Assembly (NCBI RefSeq): GCF_002812205.1
Contig: NZ_NPEA01000002.1
Span: 124,001 to 188,000, forward strand
Reading direction: 5' to 3'
DNA: 64,000 bases
Origin: Leptospira neocaledonica
GTDB lineage: Bacteria > Spirochaetota > Leptospiria > Leptospirales > Leptospiraceae
The notes beneath the pieces were generated by a model that saw only the letters and a list, made by a program, of their open reading frames with translations, was not told where the DNA came from and made no database searches. This document shows positions 51,359-62,336 of the stretch, in pieces; positions within the stretch are counted from its first letter, which is position 1, and the number at the start of each line of letters is the position of its first letter. The translations under genes and the position numbers were made by a program.

Positions 51359-53899
51359 ATGTTGGAATTTACTAAAAGAGCAAAACGAGTAATCAACGAG
51401 ATCGCGCAGGACGAAGCAAAACGTCTTGGTAGCGAATTTATAGGCCCTGAACATATCTTATTAGGATTGTTAAAGGAAGAAGATTCGGTCGCGATAAAAA
51501 TACTGAATAACCTGAACATTAACCTGAACGAACTTCGTAAAGAAGTGGAACGCAGGACCAGGGAGAACTCCGGCACATTGTTGATGGACATGGCCCAAGG
51601 ACAGGATCGATACCAAAAAATTATCGAACTCTCTAAGGAAGAAGCCAAACGTCTTAAGCACAACTATGTTGGAACGGAGCACATTCTTCTAGCATTACTG
51701 CGGGATAATAATAATATCGCCGGCGGAGCGTTATACTCCTTTAGCGTGAATTATAATGTGATCAAAGGAGAGATCTTACGTTTATTAGGCGCTCCTCCTA
51801 CAAGCACAGTTGGAGTTTCTAGCCAGCCAACCGCTCAGCCAGGAACACCTCGTGCAGAAAAAACGAAAACCCCAATCTTGGATGAGTTTGCAAGGGATCT
51901 TACTCAACTAGCCAGAGATAAAAAACTGGATCCAGTTGTAGGTAGATCGAGCGAGATCCAACGGGTGATCCAAATCCTTTCTCGTAAAACAAAGAACAAC
52001 CCTGTATTGGTTGGAGAATCTGGAGTTGGTAAAACAGCTATCGTAGAAGGACTTGCACTTGCGATCGTAGAGAAGAATGTTCCGGATCTACTTTTCGAAA
52101 AACGTGTACTTTCCTTGGATCTGGCCAGCTTGATTGCAGGAACCAAGTATCGCGGAGAATTCGAAGAAAGATTAAAGAAGATCATGAAAGAAATTTCTTC
52201 TTCTAATAATATCATCATATTTATCGACGAGTTGCATACTCTGATCGGAGCGGGAGCAGCAGAAGGAGCGGTAGATGCCGCAAATATCCTAAAACCTGCG
52301 CTTGCAAGAGGTGAGTTGCAATGTATCGGAGCTACTACCAGTACTGAATACCGCAAATATATTGAGCGTGATTCCGCATTGGAAAGAAGGTTCCAAGTCG
52401 TAAAAGTTGCAGAACCTTCTGTAGACGATGCTATCCAAATCCTCACCGGTTTGAAAAAAGCATACGAAGCTCACCACAAGGTGCGTTATTCCGAAAGAGC
52501 TTTGGACCAAGCTGTTAGATTATCTCATAGATATATCAATGATAGATATCTACCTGACAAGGCGATCGACATCATCGACGAAGCGGGAGCAAAAGCAAGA
52601 CTTGCAAATTGCGCTCGTCCTCAAGCAGTAAAAGATTTAGAAGAAGAGATCAAATCACTTTCTCAAAAGAAAGAAGATTTGGTTCGTTCTCAAGAGTATG
52701 AAAAAGCTGCTGGAGTTCGTGACGAAGTAAATCGTAAGAAACAAGTTCTGGAGGAAAAGATCAGATCTTGGCAAGAGAAACTGGATGATTTCGCAGTTTC
52801 CATCGACGAAGACGATATTCTTTCCGTGGTTTCTCAATGGACCGGAATTCCATTACAAAGAATGGAAGAGAACGAGTCTGCAAGACTTCTTCGTTTGGAA
52901 GAAGAACTTAAATTAAGAGTTGTCGGTCAGGATGAAGCGATCGAAAAAATTGCAAAATCCGTTCGTAGAGCTAGGACTGGATTCAAAGCAGAGCGTAGAC
53001 CTACTGGATCCTTTATCTTCCTCGGACCTACAGGTGTGGGTAAAACCGAGCTTGCTAAAGCATTGGCTGAGTTCTTATTCGGAGACCAAGATGCGATGCT
53101 TCGTGTGGATATGTCCGAATATATGGAACCACATGCCGTCAGCAGATTGATTGGAGCTCCTCCAGGTTATGTTGGTTACGATGATGGCGGACAATTAACA
53201 GAGTTCGTGCGTAAAAAACCGTATTCCATCATTCTATTGGATGAGATCGAAAAGGCTCACCATGATATTTTTAACGTTCTTCTCCAAGTAATGGAAGAAG
53301 GGAACCTAACCGACACCAAAGGTCGTAAGGTAAACTTCAGGGACGCGATTATCATTATGACTTCGAACATCGGCGCCAAAGAAATTTCGAGCAGTGTAAG
53401 ACTCGGATTCGAGGACCGTTCCGGAGAAGAGGATAAATATAAGTCAGACCAAGCTCGTGAGCAGTTGAAAAAACATTTCAACCCAGAGTTCTTGAACCGT
53501 GTGGATGAAGTAGTTTACTTCAAACCTCTCAGAAAAGAAGAGCTTATGGCGATTATGGATATCATGATCAAAGATACCAATAAGAGATTATTGGATAAGA
53601 AGATCAAGATAGACCTGACTCAAGAAGCGAAGGACCACTTCATGGATATTGGCTACGACGAGAAGTTCGGAGCGCGTCCATTACGCAGAGTGTTCCAACG
53701 TGAGCTAGAAGATTATATGGCAGTCCAAACCTTGAAAGGTGCTTATAAAGAGCCTACCAAGATCACAGTTGCTTTCAAAGAAGGTAAACTGGACTTCTTG
53801 GAAGAAGTTTGGGCAGATTATAAACCTGCAGATCAAGGTTCCGACGGAGGAAGTTCTCCGAACAATCCGGAGCGTTCCGAAGAGCCTGCGCTAGTGTAA
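51359..53899 (+). CDS. clpC: ClpC AAA+ unfoldase of the Clp protease
   Basis: This 846-residue protein has two N-terminal Clp repeats (about 1-145), AAA1 with [13 protein letters not shown] (about 219), a middle coiled-coil domain with the UvrB/C-like segment, and AAA2 with [13 protein letters not shown] (about 556), plus the VGF/IGF-type sites of ClpP-binding ATPases. It unfolds proteins for ClpP. The ATG at 51359 is chosen because AGGAAGGG lies about ten bases upstream; the longer frame from 51299 is not supported. It follows the McsA-McsB-like gene, which supports a regulated pairing. Confidence 0.95.
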   Translation: MLEFTKRAKRVINEIAQDEAKRLGSEFIGPEHILLGLLKEEDSVAIKILNNLNINLNELRKEVERRTRENSGTLLMDMAQGQDRYQKIIELSKEEAKRLKHNYVGTEHILLALLRDNNNIAGGALYSFSVNYNVIKGEILRLLGAPPTSTVGVSSQPTAQPGTPRAEKTKTPILDEFARDLTQLARDKKLDPVVGRSSEIQRVIQILSRKTKNNPVLVGESGVGKTAIVEGLALAIVEKNVPDLLFEKRVLSLDLASLIAGTKYRGEFEERLKKIMKEISSSNNIIIFIDELHTLIGAGAAEGAVDAANILKPALARGELQCIGATTSTEYRKYIERDSALERRFQVVKVAEPSVDDAIQILTGLKKAYEAHHKVRYSERALDQAVRLSHRYINDRYLPDKAIDIIDEAGAKARLANCARPQAVKDLEEEIKSLSQKKEDLVRSQEYEKAAGVRDEVNRKKQVLEEKIRSWQEKLDDFAVSIDEDDILSVVSQWTGIPLQRMEENESARLLRLEEELKLRVVGQDEAIEKIAKSVRRARTGFKAERRPTGSFIFLGPTGVGKTELAKALAEFLFGDQDAMLRVDMSEYMEPHAVSRLIGAPPGYVGYDDGGQLTEFVRKKPYSIILLDEIEKAHHDIFNVLLQVMEEGNLTDTKGRKVNFRDAIIIMTSNIGAKEISSSVRLGFEDRSGEEDKYKSDQAREQLKKHFNPEFLNRVDEVVYFKPLRKEELMAIMDIMIKDTNKRLLDKKIKIDLTQEAKDHFMDIGYDEKFGARPLRRVFQRELEDYMAVQTLKGAYKEPTKITVAFKEGKLDFLEEVWADYKPADQGSDGGSSPNNPERSEEPALV

Positions 53900-53908
53900 A
53901 AGATTTTT

Positions 53909-53938
53909 GCCCCCTTAGGAAACGAAAGGGGGCTTTTG
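53909..53938 (+). terminator. Rho-independent terminator of clpC
   Basis: The stem GCCCCCTT with AAGGGGGC and loop of about 8-9 bases, followed by TTTT, ten bases after the clpC stop. Confidence 0.85.
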
Positions 53939-53972
53939 ATCTAAAAAGGGAGACTTTATTTGGAGAGGGTGT

Positions 53973-54398
53973 ATGCCGTACCTGATTCCCGTTATATTTG
54001 TGCTCCTTTACCTTTTAGTCCGTAAGGTATGGTTCCATCTCCGTAAGATCAGAACCGTCGCAGGGATTGAAAAAATTTCTCTATGTGTTTTCCAGCCTGA
54101 TTTATTTCTTCCCGAGGTACGCGTCCTCTACAAATACTACTTCCAAGGCGGGGTCTACTTCGGATCCGGTTATATGCTGTTGACTGATTTCCTCGATCAA
54201 GAGGAATACGAGATCTACAGAAACTTGGACGGTTTACCAGTTTTGGAAACCGGGGATTTTCAGATCGTATCTGAGGAAAGAATAGAACATTTCCTTTCTA
54301 TACGGTATCCGAGTATAATCGTTTTCATCGACCCGGTGGAGCCATTTCATTCCCTAATTGATTGTCTAAATACAAAATCAATGGGGGTCCCCACCTAA
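53973..54398 (+). CDS. Small membrane-anchored protein, function unknown
   Basis: This 141-residue protein has one N-terminal helix (about 3-18, [17 protein letters not shown]) and a soluble domain of about 110 residues with repeated strands. I do not recognise the family. It is followed by a TPR protein gene that starts 32 bases after its stop, probably in one transcription unit. Confidence 0.62.
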   Translation: MPYLIPVIFVLLYLLVRKVWFHLRKIRTVAGIEKISLCVFQPDLFLPEVRVLYKYYFQGGVYFGSGYMLLTDFLDQEEYEIYRNLDGLPVLETGDFQIVSEERIEHFLSIRYPSIIVFIDPVEPFHSLIDCLNTKSMGVPT

Positions 54399-54430
54399 AA
54401 TTTTTCCCGCCTATAAAAAGTGACCAAAAG

Positions 54431-55219
54431 ATGCACAAAGGAAAAATACTCCTACTTACACTGATACTATTTGTTTTTTCCGCGGGGAATATTATCGCTC
54501 AGAGCGAACCGGATTACCAAACAGCATTGGAAGAATTCCAAAAAGGAAATTCTGAAAAGGCGCTCGAGATCATTCGTGTACTTCACGAACAAGGAAAAAG
54601 ATCCTACGAGACACATTACCTGGCGGCCTTCTGTCATTATAATGCGGGAAGAAATAAATCCGCAGCCACTCATTGGTCCGAAGCATTAAAACTGAAACCT
54701 GGGGATCCCGCTGTTAGTTTGGATTTTGCCAGATATTTGATCCAAGCAGGTAGGAATTCCGACGCGTTAGAGATCATTTATAATTCTTACCAATCCAATC
54801 CTAAGAATAGAGAAGTAAGATTATTATACGCGACTGCTTTATTATATAATAGTAAAGCGAGAGAAGCATTATATATCATTGAAAAACTAAAAGCAGAAGA
54901 TGGGAATGATTATCGTCCTCTCGTTTTGGAAGCTCAGGTTTATTTTTATTTAGGAAGCGCAGAAAAGGCTGAAGTCAGTTTAAAATGGGCTCAGTCTTTA
55001 GTTCCGAATAATCCGAATGTGTTGAACAACCTTGGATTAGTTTACGAAAAAGCGGGAAACCAAGAAGCAAAAAGAGGGAATGTTAAAAAGGCCCTCGAAC
55101 AATTGAGAAATGCTAAAGAACAATTGGAATCCGCACTCAAGTTAAAACCGGACGACGAAAAAATAAAAGGTAATATCAGAAGAATAGAGGCAAGGATCAA
55201 TGCCCTTTCCGCCGGGTGA
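54431..55219 (+). CDS. Exported TPR-repeat protein
   Basis: About 262 residues with a signal peptide ([19 protein letters not shown]) followed by about five to six TPR repeats (such as [20 protein letters not shown] and [17 protein letters not shown]). These scaffolds bind partner proteins. The ATG at 54431 is favoured by the signal peptide; the longer frame overlaps the previous gene. Its 3' end overlaps the mtaB start by 20 bases. Confidence 0.8.
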   Translation: MHKGKILLLTLILFVFSAGNIIAQSEPDYQTALEEFQKGNSEKALEIIRVLHEQGKRSYETHYLAAFCHYNAGRNKSAATHWSEALKLKPGDPAVSLDFARYLIQAGRNSDALEIIYNSYQSNPKNREVRLLYATALLYNSKAREALYIIEKLKAEDGNDYRPLVLEAQVYFYLGSAEKAEVSLKWAQSLVPNNPNVLNNLGLVYEKAGNQEAKRGNVKKALEQLRNAKEQLESALKLKPDDEKIKGNIRRIEARINALSAG

Positions 55220-56519
55220 AAAAAAGGTATTATTCCATACCTTAGGTTGTAGGCTCAATTTTTTTGAGTCGGACGGTTTATTCTCTTCTTTGAGTAAACA
55301 CGGGTATTCTGTAGCTAGTGCAGAAGACGTTCCGGATGTGGTGGTAGTTAATACATGTACCGTCACTAATAAGGCAGATTCAAGAAATCGTAATATTATT
55401 CGAAATGCGATCAAAAGATATCCTGGTGCTCAGGTTTGGGTAACAGGATGTTACGCACAAACCGATAAAGAATCGATCGAATCCATTCCCGGGATTGCGG
55501 GTGTGATCGGTAACGAGAACAAATCCGATCTACCTAGATTGATCCTGGAAAAAGAAGGCGCGGATTCTTCTCATATTCCAATTGTTTCGGACCGATTTGC
55601 GTATTCCGATGTTTTACCTAATGGACATACCAGAGCTTATCTAAAGATCCAAGATGGTTGTGATCGCCAATGTTCTTATTGCAAAATTCCTCAAGCAAGA
55701 GGTAAGGGTGTCTCCCGAAACTGGACGGATGTACTAGATCAGGTTTCCTTCTTACAAGACAATGGGGTAGGAGAGATCATACTTACAGGTGTGAACCTGG
55801 GATGGTATAGGGACGGAGAAGGCAGAAAGGCATTTCCTAAAATGCTCGAAGCCATCTTAAACAAATTAGAATATTCCAGGCTTAGACTTTCTTCTATCGA
55901 ACCGCCTGATGTAGGTGTGGAACTTGCGGAACTTCTTACACATCCTAGATTTACTCCATTCTTACATGTTCCTTTACAAAGTGGAAGTAAAGAGATCCTA
56001 AAAAGAATGAAACGTAGTTATAATCCTGAAACTTTCCGCAAAAGAATAGAACTTGCTAAATCCAAAGTTCCGGATCTTTTTTTAGGAACGGATGTGATTG
56101 TTGGTTTTCCGGGGGAAACAGAACAAGATTTCCAAGATTCTTGTTCTATTCTGGAAGAATTAGGTTTTTCTAAAATACATGCGTTTCCATTCTCTGTTCG
56201 GAAAAATACTTCTGCGGAGCAATTTCCAGAAACAGTTTCCAAAGAAACCAAAAAAGAAAGGGTCCATTCTCTAATGGATCTTTCTCAGAGGCTACATCGC
56301 AAATATGCAGAAAGCCAGTTTTCTAAAAAGAGAGAGGCAGTTTTGGAAAATGGCGGGATTGCGGTCACCGACAATTATCTAAAAGCTGTGATCCCTGAAA
56401 GCGATCTGAAAAGTTTAAGCCCGGGTCAATTTTTGACCTTAGAGATCGGAGAATATCTCCCAGATGTCGCCGATAAAGAAGGCAAGGTGTCCGCAAGGAT
56501 CCTGGCCGCAATCGGTTGA
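55200..56519 (+). CDS. mtaB: tRNA N6-threonylcarbamoyladenosine methylthiotransferase
   Basis: This 439-residue protein has the MiaB/MtaB family layout: UPF0004 domain with [11 protein letters not shown] (C17), NTCTVT (C53) and GCYAQ (C84) holding one Fe-S cluster; the radical SAM triad [10 protein letters not shown] (C154, C158, C161); and a C-terminal TRAM domain. The GCRLN pattern points to MtaB rather than MiaB. It adds a methylthio group to t6A37 of tRNA decoding ANN codons. Its start lies inside the end of the TPR gene. Confidence 0.93.
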   Translation: MPFPPGEKKVLFHTLGCRLNFFESDGLFSSLSKHGYSVASAEDVPDVVVVNTCTVTNKADSRNRNIIRNAIKRYPGAQVWVTGCYAQTDKESIESIPGIAGVIGNENKSDLPRLILEKEGADSSHIPIVSDRFAYSDVLPNGHTRAYLKIQDGCDRQCSYCKIPQARGKGVSRNWTDVLDQVSFLQDNGVGEIILTGVNLGWYRDGEGRKAFPKMLEAILNKLEYSRLRLSSIEPPDVGVELAELLTHPRFTPFLHVPLQSGSKEILKRMKRSYNPETFRKRIELAKSKVPDLFLGTDVIVGFPGETEQDFQDSCSILEELGFSKIHAFPFSVRKNTSAEQFPETVSKETKKERVHSLMDLSQRLHRKYAESQFSKKREAVLENGGIAVTDNYLKAVIPESDLKSLSPGQFLTLEIGEYLPDVADKEGKVSARILAAIG

Positions 56520-56616
56520 TCGGATAGTTAAAAAAGAATCATTCGTTTACGTTTGCAGAATATTGGGATTTCATAAAATTCTAAACTTTAAGTAATACTC
56601 TCTTAAAATAATATGT

Positions 56617-56656
56617 AAGAACGATTTTAAGGATCTATTTTCTTAAAATCGTTCTT
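56617..56656. terminator. Bidirectional terminator between mtaB and the methyltransferase gene
   Basis: A perfect 15-bp inverted repeat (56617-56631 with 56642-56656), 10-base loop, T/A-rich ends on both sides. The second arm touches the stop codon of the convergent methyltransferase gene. Confidence 0.85.
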
Positions 56657-57319
56657 TTAAGATCGGATCAATTCTTCCGAATACATTTCTTCTTCTCTTA
56701 GATCGTAATAACCGTATTCAAATTCAGGACCGGATTGGATCTCTAATCCGTATACGTTTTCGCTGATACGTACAGTTTTAATAATTTCTAATTTATACTG
56801 TTCTGCTAAGAACTTCATCTTATCTAAAGAGATCTTGTCGTTGATCCTAGGCCCGATAGGGTATTCGTTTTTGACCCAGTCCAAGACGATTAATTTGCCG
56901 CCCTTCTTCATGGAACGAACTAGTCCGTCCATTGCTTGGCCGGGGTCAGCAAAAGTTGAAAGTACTAATGAGGCAAAGATGATCTCAGGGACAGGGATCC
57001 ACTCCGGCAATAAGGGACGATCCGCCTTCTCCATATAAAAAGGAGTAAATCTTTGGATGTCTTCTCGGTTTTTCCAATGTAGTACTTCGTCCAAGAAGTC
57101 CTGGTTACATTCCGCACCCCAGACCCAGCCTTCTTTGTGGATGGATTTTAGAAGAGTTTCGGTCCAGAAACCCAGGCCCATCCCGAAATCTACGATATTC
57201 TGCACATCCTTCAGGGAAAAATGTTTCAAAACGGTTTCCGGAGGAGTAAGCTCACGTCTCTTACTAGAGAGGAGAAAATTCTGATATTCTGGGTCGTAAT
57301 AATATTCTATATCGATCAT
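56657..57319 (-). CDS. Class I SAM-dependent methyltransferase
   Basis: This 220-residue protein has the SAM-binding motif NIVDFGMGLGFWTETLL, an acidic strand end WGAECNQDFLDEV, and later strands GGKLIVLDWVKNEYP. The fold of the class I methyltransferases is clear, but the substrate is not. It is read alone on the minus strand and shares a bidirectional hairpin with mtaB. Confidence 0.82.
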   Translation of the reverse strand: MIDIEYYYDPEYQNFLLSSKRRELTPPETVLKHFSLKDVQNIVDFGMGLGFWTETLLKSIHKEGWVWGAECNQDFLDEVLHWKNREDIQRFTPFYMEKADRPLLPEWIPVPEIIFASLVLSTFADPGQAMDGLVRSMKKGGKLIVLDWVKNEYPIGPRINDKISLDKMKFLAEQYKLEIIKTVRISENVYGLEIQSGPEFEYGYYDLREEEMYSEELIRS

Positions 57320-57496
57320 TTAAGTGCCGGAAGTCGTATTATGTCTTATGAATGCTTTCATTAGTCAAGACCAAACCGAAAGGCGAAGTTTTTGTATCTT
57401 ACGCATTTTATATTATTTTCCCCACTTTCTCCTAAAAACCGAAGTAAAAATTTGCATTGTAGCAACCGATAATCTAATTCGGAACCTTATTTCCAG

Positions 57497-59137
57497 ATGA
57501 AAATTCGACTCAGGATCCTATCAATATTCTTCCTTTTGGCATTGGGACAATCTATCTATGCCCAGGACCTTCGTCTGGACAATGAGAATTCGAGTGTTGC
57601 CAATTCCATCAATGTGGAAGTTTTAAAAGACGGTAGATCTGTTCGTATTACTTGGGAAGCTCCAAGGGAGACGGGCGAGATTATCGTAGCTCGTTCTTCT
57701 TCTATTATTGATAGTCCGGAAAAATGTTATATTTCTGACTCTTTAGGAAAATTTCCAAGCGGTGTTGCTAACGGTGTGAATCAGATTTACGATTATAATC
57801 TGAAACCGGGAACTTATTATTACGCAGTTGTATTAGCTCATCATGTTAGGAAGAAGGATGTAAGATTACTCGCGAATCGTAATTACACTACCATTCCGAT
57901 CGTGATAGAGAATAATCCGCCGCCTCAGACAAATAATTTTCCTCCGACCAATACTCAGAATAATTTTCCGCCCGCTACGAATACGAATCAGCCTCCACCT
58001 GAAGAGCAGAAGTATCTTTCGGATAACGCTAGAGTCACTGATATCTCGGTAAAAAGAGAAGGTCAGTTTCTTCGTATTTCTTGGGAACCTTATCCTAAAG
58101 GAATTCAAGGCGAAACTATTTACACTATATATAAATCCGCGGAACCAATGTCCAGTATGACATTGATGAGAAAAGCAGAGAAGTTAGCAGAAGTCTCTCA
58201 TCCGGAAAATACTTTCTTGGATCAGGATCTGACCAAGTCCCAAACTCTTTACTATGGTGTTTCCGTAAAACAAGGTTTGAAAGAAGTTTTGCCTTTGGTT
58301 CAAAACCAATCCTTCATTCGCCAGTTCTATGTTTACGATCAAGACAAAAGAAAGCCTCCGAAAGAAGGTGACGTAGTAACGAATCCTCAATTCGCGTACG
58401 ATGAAATGCACGTGAAGGATTTAAATGCGAGTGTGGTCGATGGAGGAGTTCGTTTAGATTGGAAATCTCCTGATCGTGCTGACGAAAATACCGTTTACTC
58501 AATCTACCAAGCAGGCAAACCTTTGTCCGGAGGAGTTTCTACTTTCTTAGGCGGTAATGTTAGAAAACTCGGAGAAGTTTCTCATCCAGATACTAACGTT
58601 ATGGTTAAGATGAAACCATACACTGGAACGATGTATTTTGGTGTTACTGTCAAACGAGGAGATCTGGAAGATTTTACTCTGACCCAGGACCAATCTTTCG
58701 TTGCGATCGGTGGAGCATCCGATCCGGCAGATAATAATACTCAAACTGCTGAGAACGATAAACCTAACAAAAACGAACCGAAAGAAGAAGATAACAATCC
58801 CCAGAATAATCAGAATGTTCAAAACGACGAAAAACAACCGCTGATCGTTGAACAGGAAGAACCAAGCGAAGAAGAAATAGACCGTGTATTAAAATCGACA
58901 TATTGGAAAAACGAATATGGAGAAGCGGTAAAACAGTTGGCTGCTTATGCTGGTTCAAACGATATCGATATCAGGGGAAAGGCCAAGTTTTTCCTTGGGA
59001 TGTCTTTTTATAAAAAGGGCGAATATAATAAAGCTCTAAAGTTCTTCGTACAAAAAGATACAAAGAACTATAATCCGGAACGAACCGAGTTCTGGACCAA
59101 ACAATGTCTGGCCCGGATCGGCGGAGGAAGAAGATGA
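57497..59137 (+). CDS. Exported modular protein with three fibronectin-like units and a TPR-like C-terminus
   Basis: This 546-residue protein has a signal peptide (RILSIFFLLALGQSIYA) and three similar beta-sandwich units, each with a strand pair of the type V-R-I-T-W-E-A, R-I-S-W-E-P and R-L-D-W-K-S (about 25-125, 175-275, 305-415), connected by a Pro/Asn/Gln-rich linker (about 140-175) and followed by an acidic Asn-rich section and a TPR-like end (about 460-546). It is likely anchored or secreted. The next gene overlaps its stop (ATGA), so the two proteins are probably partners. Confidence 0.7.
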   Translation: MKIRLRILSIFFLLALGQSIYAQDLRLDNENSSVANSINVEVLKDGRSVRITWEAPRETGEIIVARSSSIIDSPEKCYISDSLGKFPSGVANGVNQIYDYNLKPGTYYYAVVLAHHVRKKDVRLLANRNYTTIPIVIENNPPPQTNNFPPTNTQNNFPPATNTNQPPPEEQKYLSDNARVTDISVKREGQFLRISWEPYPKGIQGETIYTIYKSAEPMSSMTLMRKAEKLAEVSHPENTFLDQDLTKSQTLYYGVSVKQGLKEVLPLVQNQSFIRQFYVYDQDKRKPPKEGDVVTNPQFAYDEMHVKDLNASVVDGGVRLDWKSPDRADENTVYSIYQAGKPLSGGVSTFLGGNVRKLGEVSHPDTNVMVKMKPYTGTMYFGVTVKRGDLEDFTLTQDQSFVAIGGASDPADNNTQTAENDKPNKNEPKEEDNNPQNNQNVQNDEKQPLIVEQEEPSEEEIDRVLKSTYWKNEYGEAVKQLAAYAGSNDIDIRGKAKFFLGMSFYKKGEYNKALKFFVQKDTKNYNPERTEFWTKQCLARIGGGRR

Positions 59138-60285
59138 ACCGTTCCATCATATTAGTCACGGGATTTTTATTCGTATGCGCAGGTCTTCTTACAGGGATTT
59201 ACACTGCGGTGATCCAAGATACGGATTCCACAAACAAAGGAATCTTGGAAAAAGTGAGAGAGGGAGAGGAATTTTTAAAACATTCCAATCCTAAATCTTC
59301 CGAAAAAGCTTTGGATATTTTTGCCGAATTATCCTCCAAAGATGTGAGTTCGGATGTTGCTTTCCGCATTCAATACGACCTGGCAACCGCTCTGGACAAA
59401 ACCGGAGATAAAATGAGAGCCCTCGGTATCTTTAGAGAGCTGAACCAGAAAGAAGGTCTTGCTCGCGAGGAGAAGGCCAGAGTTGCCTATGGACTCGGGA
59501 ACCTTCTCCTTTTACTAAACAGGGACGAAGAAGGTAAGGGTCATTTGGAAGAAGTTCTTAGAACTTCCGGAGATAATAAGCTCAGATCTAACGCGTTATC
59601 CGCAATTGCTGACTATTATATGAAAAAAGGCAATTACGATCAGTCTAGAAAGAACTATGTATTGGCCTTACAAGAAGATCCTGAAAACGTAAAAGCCCGA
59701 GTCAGATGGGGAAAATCTTTACGTAGAATGGGCAAAGATTGGTCCGCTTACGATGTGTATGAAGACTATGTACAGTCCGATGCATATTTCGATCCTGACA
59801 AGGTCGCTGTAGATAAGGAATTCCGTTCCGGACTCTTAGAGAAGGGACGAGAATTATATGTACGTAAAGAATATTACTCTGCGATTGAAACCTTGAAAAA
59901 GGCTTTGGACATAGGTGTTAGCGAAAGAGCTAGAGAACAAGCTTGGTATTATATCGCAGAAAGTTACGATGCTTTGGGAAAATCCGAACAAGCTATTCAA
60001 TACCTGAACAAAATCCTTGAAAACTCAGACGGAACTTTGGACCAAGCTGCTATGTTTAGAAAGGGAACCATCTATTTCAGAGGCGGAAAGTATGAGAAAG
60101 CAGCTGCGGTTTTCCAAGAATCTGCGGACAGAAATCCTGATAGTCCTGTAGGAAAAAAATCTGCTACCTGGAAGAAGGAAGCCTTGGATCAGATCGAAGA
60201 TGACCTGAGATACAAGGACGGAGAAGGTGGCGGAAAAGCAAAACAAAGCGACGACGACCGCCAAGACGACGACTGGAAATATTAA
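59134..60285 (+). CDS. Membrane-anchored TPR protein
   Basis: This 383-residue protein has an N-terminal helix (NRSIILVTGFLFVCAGLLTG) and at least seven TPR repeats (such as ALSAIADYYMKKGNYDQSRK and AWYYIAESYDALGKSEQAIQ). It ends in a charged tail. The ATG overlaps the previous stop, a sign of translational coupling with the modular protein, so both probably act in one envelope complex. Confidence 0.82.
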   Translation: MNRSIILVTGFLFVCAGLLTGIYTAVIQDTDSTNKGILEKVREGEEFLKHSNPKSSEKALDIFAELSSKDVSSDVAFRIQYDLATALDKTGDKMRALGIFRELNQKEGLAREEKARVAYGLGNLLLLLNRDEEGKGHLEEVLRTSGDNKLRSNALSAIADYYMKKGNYDQSRKNYVLALQEDPENVKARVRWGKSLRRMGKDWSAYDVYEDYVQSDAYFDPDKVAVDKEFRSGLLEKGRELYVRKEYYSAIETLKKALDIGVSERAREQAWYYIAESYDALGKSEQAIQYLNKILENSDGTLDQAAMFRKGTIYFRGGKYEKAAAVFQESADRNPDSPVGKKSATWKKEALDQIEDDLRYKDGEGGGKAKQSDDDRQDDDWKY

Positions 60286-60291
60286 GAAATT

Positions 60292-61257
60292 TTAATTAGA
60301 GGATGTCTGAACGAATTCTTGTTCGGACATTTGGATCTGCAGCCCTAAACAATCGTAGATTGCATGGGGGATATCCTTCAAAGCGTGGATCTTGTCCTTC
60401 ATTTGTTCTGTGAATTTACCGTACAGAATGGTTGGTACCGGGTTTACGGTATGCACATCTACCGTTAAATCTTCGAGATTTCCGTGATCCGAGGTTACAA
60501 TAAGTTGGTCTTGTTCCGGATCCATCGCATCTAAAACTCCGAGTAAAAAATTCTCTAAGTCGGAGATACATTTTTCGGCACCTTTCCAGTTCATCTTATG
60601 ACCTACCTTATCTGTGATAAAGTATTCATAAATACATAATGTGTGATCCTTCATGGCTGGAATGATCTCGTTCCCGGTCTTGTACGGATCTTGGATTTCT
60701 AAAACGGGATCATCCTTATCTATAAAATCTCTTCCAAACTTTCTGAGAAAATCTCGGCTGATGTCCATATAAAGACCTTTGCCTTCTCTCAAATCATCCA
60801 TATCTTTTAAAGGTTTGTCTGCTGCCATTTGAATGAGAGTAGAAGCGGATACATGTCTAGGATTTTTTTTTATATGTTCTGCAAATCCAGGAGTATAGCA
60901 GTTCAATAGGTCCGCTTTAAATCCGTTCTCTTCCAAGATGCGGATAATAGAATATTTTGCGATGATACGTTTTAAGGTGAATGTAGGAAACCCGCTCATA
61001 TGACGGTTCAACACCTGGCAGGCATTAATTCCTGTCCAAAGAGAGGTCTGTCCTGTTGCGCTTTGGGGAAGCCCTTTAATTCCCATACTCGCGTCCGTTT
61101 TAAGGTAGGTGAGCTCTTGGACACGGGAGGGAGAATCGTCCGGGATAGCTTTGCCGCCCAAAGGTAGAAAAATCCCTTTCGCATACTTGGAGAACGGATT
61201 TTTATCCGGATCGTTTTCCCCAAAGCCTATCCCGTCTATAAATACATAAAATATCAT
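60292..61257 (-). CDS. Alkaline phosphatase-superfamily metalloenzyme (iPGM-like)
   Basis: This 321-residue protein has the metal-site pattern of the phosphoglycerate mutase/phosphopentomutase group: FIDGIGFGE at the N-terminus, SATGQTSLWTG (nucleophile region), IVTSDHGNLEDLT and VDVHTVNPVPTI. It is shorter than cofactor-independent phosphoglycerate mutases (about 510 residues), lacking the inserted domain, so it is more likely a different phosphatase or mutase of the fold. The neighbouring genes are on the opposite strand and do not suggest a substrate. Confidence 0.78.
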   Translation of the reverse strand: MIFYVFIDGIGFGENDPDKNPFSKYAKGIFLPLGGKAIPDDSPSRVQELTYLKTDASMGIKGLPQSATGQTSLWTGINACQVLNRHMSGFPTFTLKRIIAKYSIIRILEENGFKADLLNCYTPGFAEHIKKNPRHVSASTLIQMAADKPLKDMDDLREGKGLYMDISRDFLRKFGRDFIDKDDPVLEIQDPYKTGNEIIPAMKDHTLCIYEYFITDKVGHKMNWKGAEKCISDLENFLLGVLDAMDPEQDQLIVTSDHGNLEDLTVDVHTVNPVPTILYGKFTEQMKDKIHALKDIPHAIYDCLGLQIQMSEQEFVQTSSN

Positions 61258-61334
61258 TTTATTGGTCCGAGAAGTGCCGATTAACCCATTGAATTAGACT
61301 GATTCTTTACAACGGAATCGCCGATACTAGAAAG

Positions 61335-62336
61335 GTGAACCCGCGCAAACATAGCAAAAGATCTCGAATTCTATCTCTGATACTGCTATGTATCGTATTG
61401 ATTTCCATCCCTTTTTTCCCGAGCGCATGGAAGGACGCGGTTTTCTTCTCTCCTATTCAAATTCTTAGTTTGTACCCTAAACTGAAAAAGGAATCTTTCC
61501 TAGACTCCATCCTAGAGAGATTTCAGAACAAATACTTTGATCTAGGTTATAGATTCGAATATTTGATGAGAGAATTTCCCAAACCTGAAACCGACAAGGA
61601 TGCAGAAGTTTTGGGAAAACTTTTCAGCTCTTCCATCCAATTAAAACAGATCCGGATTTATGATTATAATTTTAGGACCATGTATTCTTCCGATTCCAAG
61701 GGGCCAGGATTTCATAAAGGACTCAGACTACTCGGAATGCAGGTACCAAAAGCGGGTTGGGTAGAAGATACGGATGGGTTTTTATTATACAGAAATTCTG
61801 TCGGAGACCTATATCTTCAAATCTTAAAGGAAGATGGAGATAAGATCATCCAAGAGGTAAGCGGCTCTAAAAAATCTTTTTTACCTAGGGATTTCTCCGA
61901 AGGAATTTTATATTGGGTGTATAAGAAGAAGGAAGAAGATTCCGAACTTTTAGAAACCAATCTGAATCCTAATAGTACATTACTTCCTGATACTACTGAA
62001 GTTTCAAACTCAGAAGAATCCAAGGCGATGATACATGCATTATTGGATAAAAATTCCAAGTCCCAGAATATTTTAGTCCGTCCTGTTTGGGAAAAAATAA
62101 TCGCGGAAGATCTAGAAATTTTTCTTTCACAACCTAGAAAGGCAAGAGCAGAAGAGTTGTTATTGATACTGAGTTCTTTCGGAATTTCTTTAGTCTCTCT
62201 CATTTGTGGGATACTAGCTTCTAGAGTATTATTCACCATTCGAATGGAGAATCGTTTTTCGGAAAGAGAAGAAGTGATCAAAGTAAAAACAGAGCTGATT
62301 CGTTTGCTCGGACAATTTAGGGAAAAGACAAAATGA
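61335..62336 (+). CDS. Two-helix membrane protein with large extracytoplasmic domain
   Basis: This 333-residue protein has an N-terminal helix (about 11-30), an extracytoplasmic domain of about 240 residues, and a second helix (about 275-297, LLLILSSFGISLVSLICGILAS) followed by a short cytoplasmic tail. The layout resembles a sensor without an output domain. The GTG start is used. Its stop overlaps the start of the next gene (ATGA), so they are coupled. I do not recognise the family. Confidence 0.6.
   Translation: MNPRKHSKRSRILSLILLCIVLISIPFFPSAWKDAVFFSPIQILSLYPKLKKESFLDSILERFQNKYFDLGYRFEYLMREFPKPETDKDAEVLGKLFSSSIQLKQIRIYDYNFRTMYSSDSKGPGFHKGLRLLGMQVPKAGWVEDTDGFLLYRNSVGDLYLQILKEDGDKIIQEVSGSKKSFLPRDFSEGILYWVYKKKEEDSELLETNLNPNSTLLPDTTEVSNSEESKAMIHALLDKNSKSQNILVRPVWEKIIAEDLEIFLSQPRKARAEELLLILSSFGISLVSLICGILASRVLFTIRMENRFSEREEVIKVKTELIRLLGQFREKTK

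Noticed and set aside
51904..52446. Minus-strand frame opposite clpC
   Set aside because: It is a Ser-rich shadow of the AAA1 coding region without any start signal.
60292..61257. Glycolytic cofactor-independent phosphoglycerate mutase
   Set aside because: The protein is about 190 residues too short and lacks the inserted domain, so only the superfamily is claimed.
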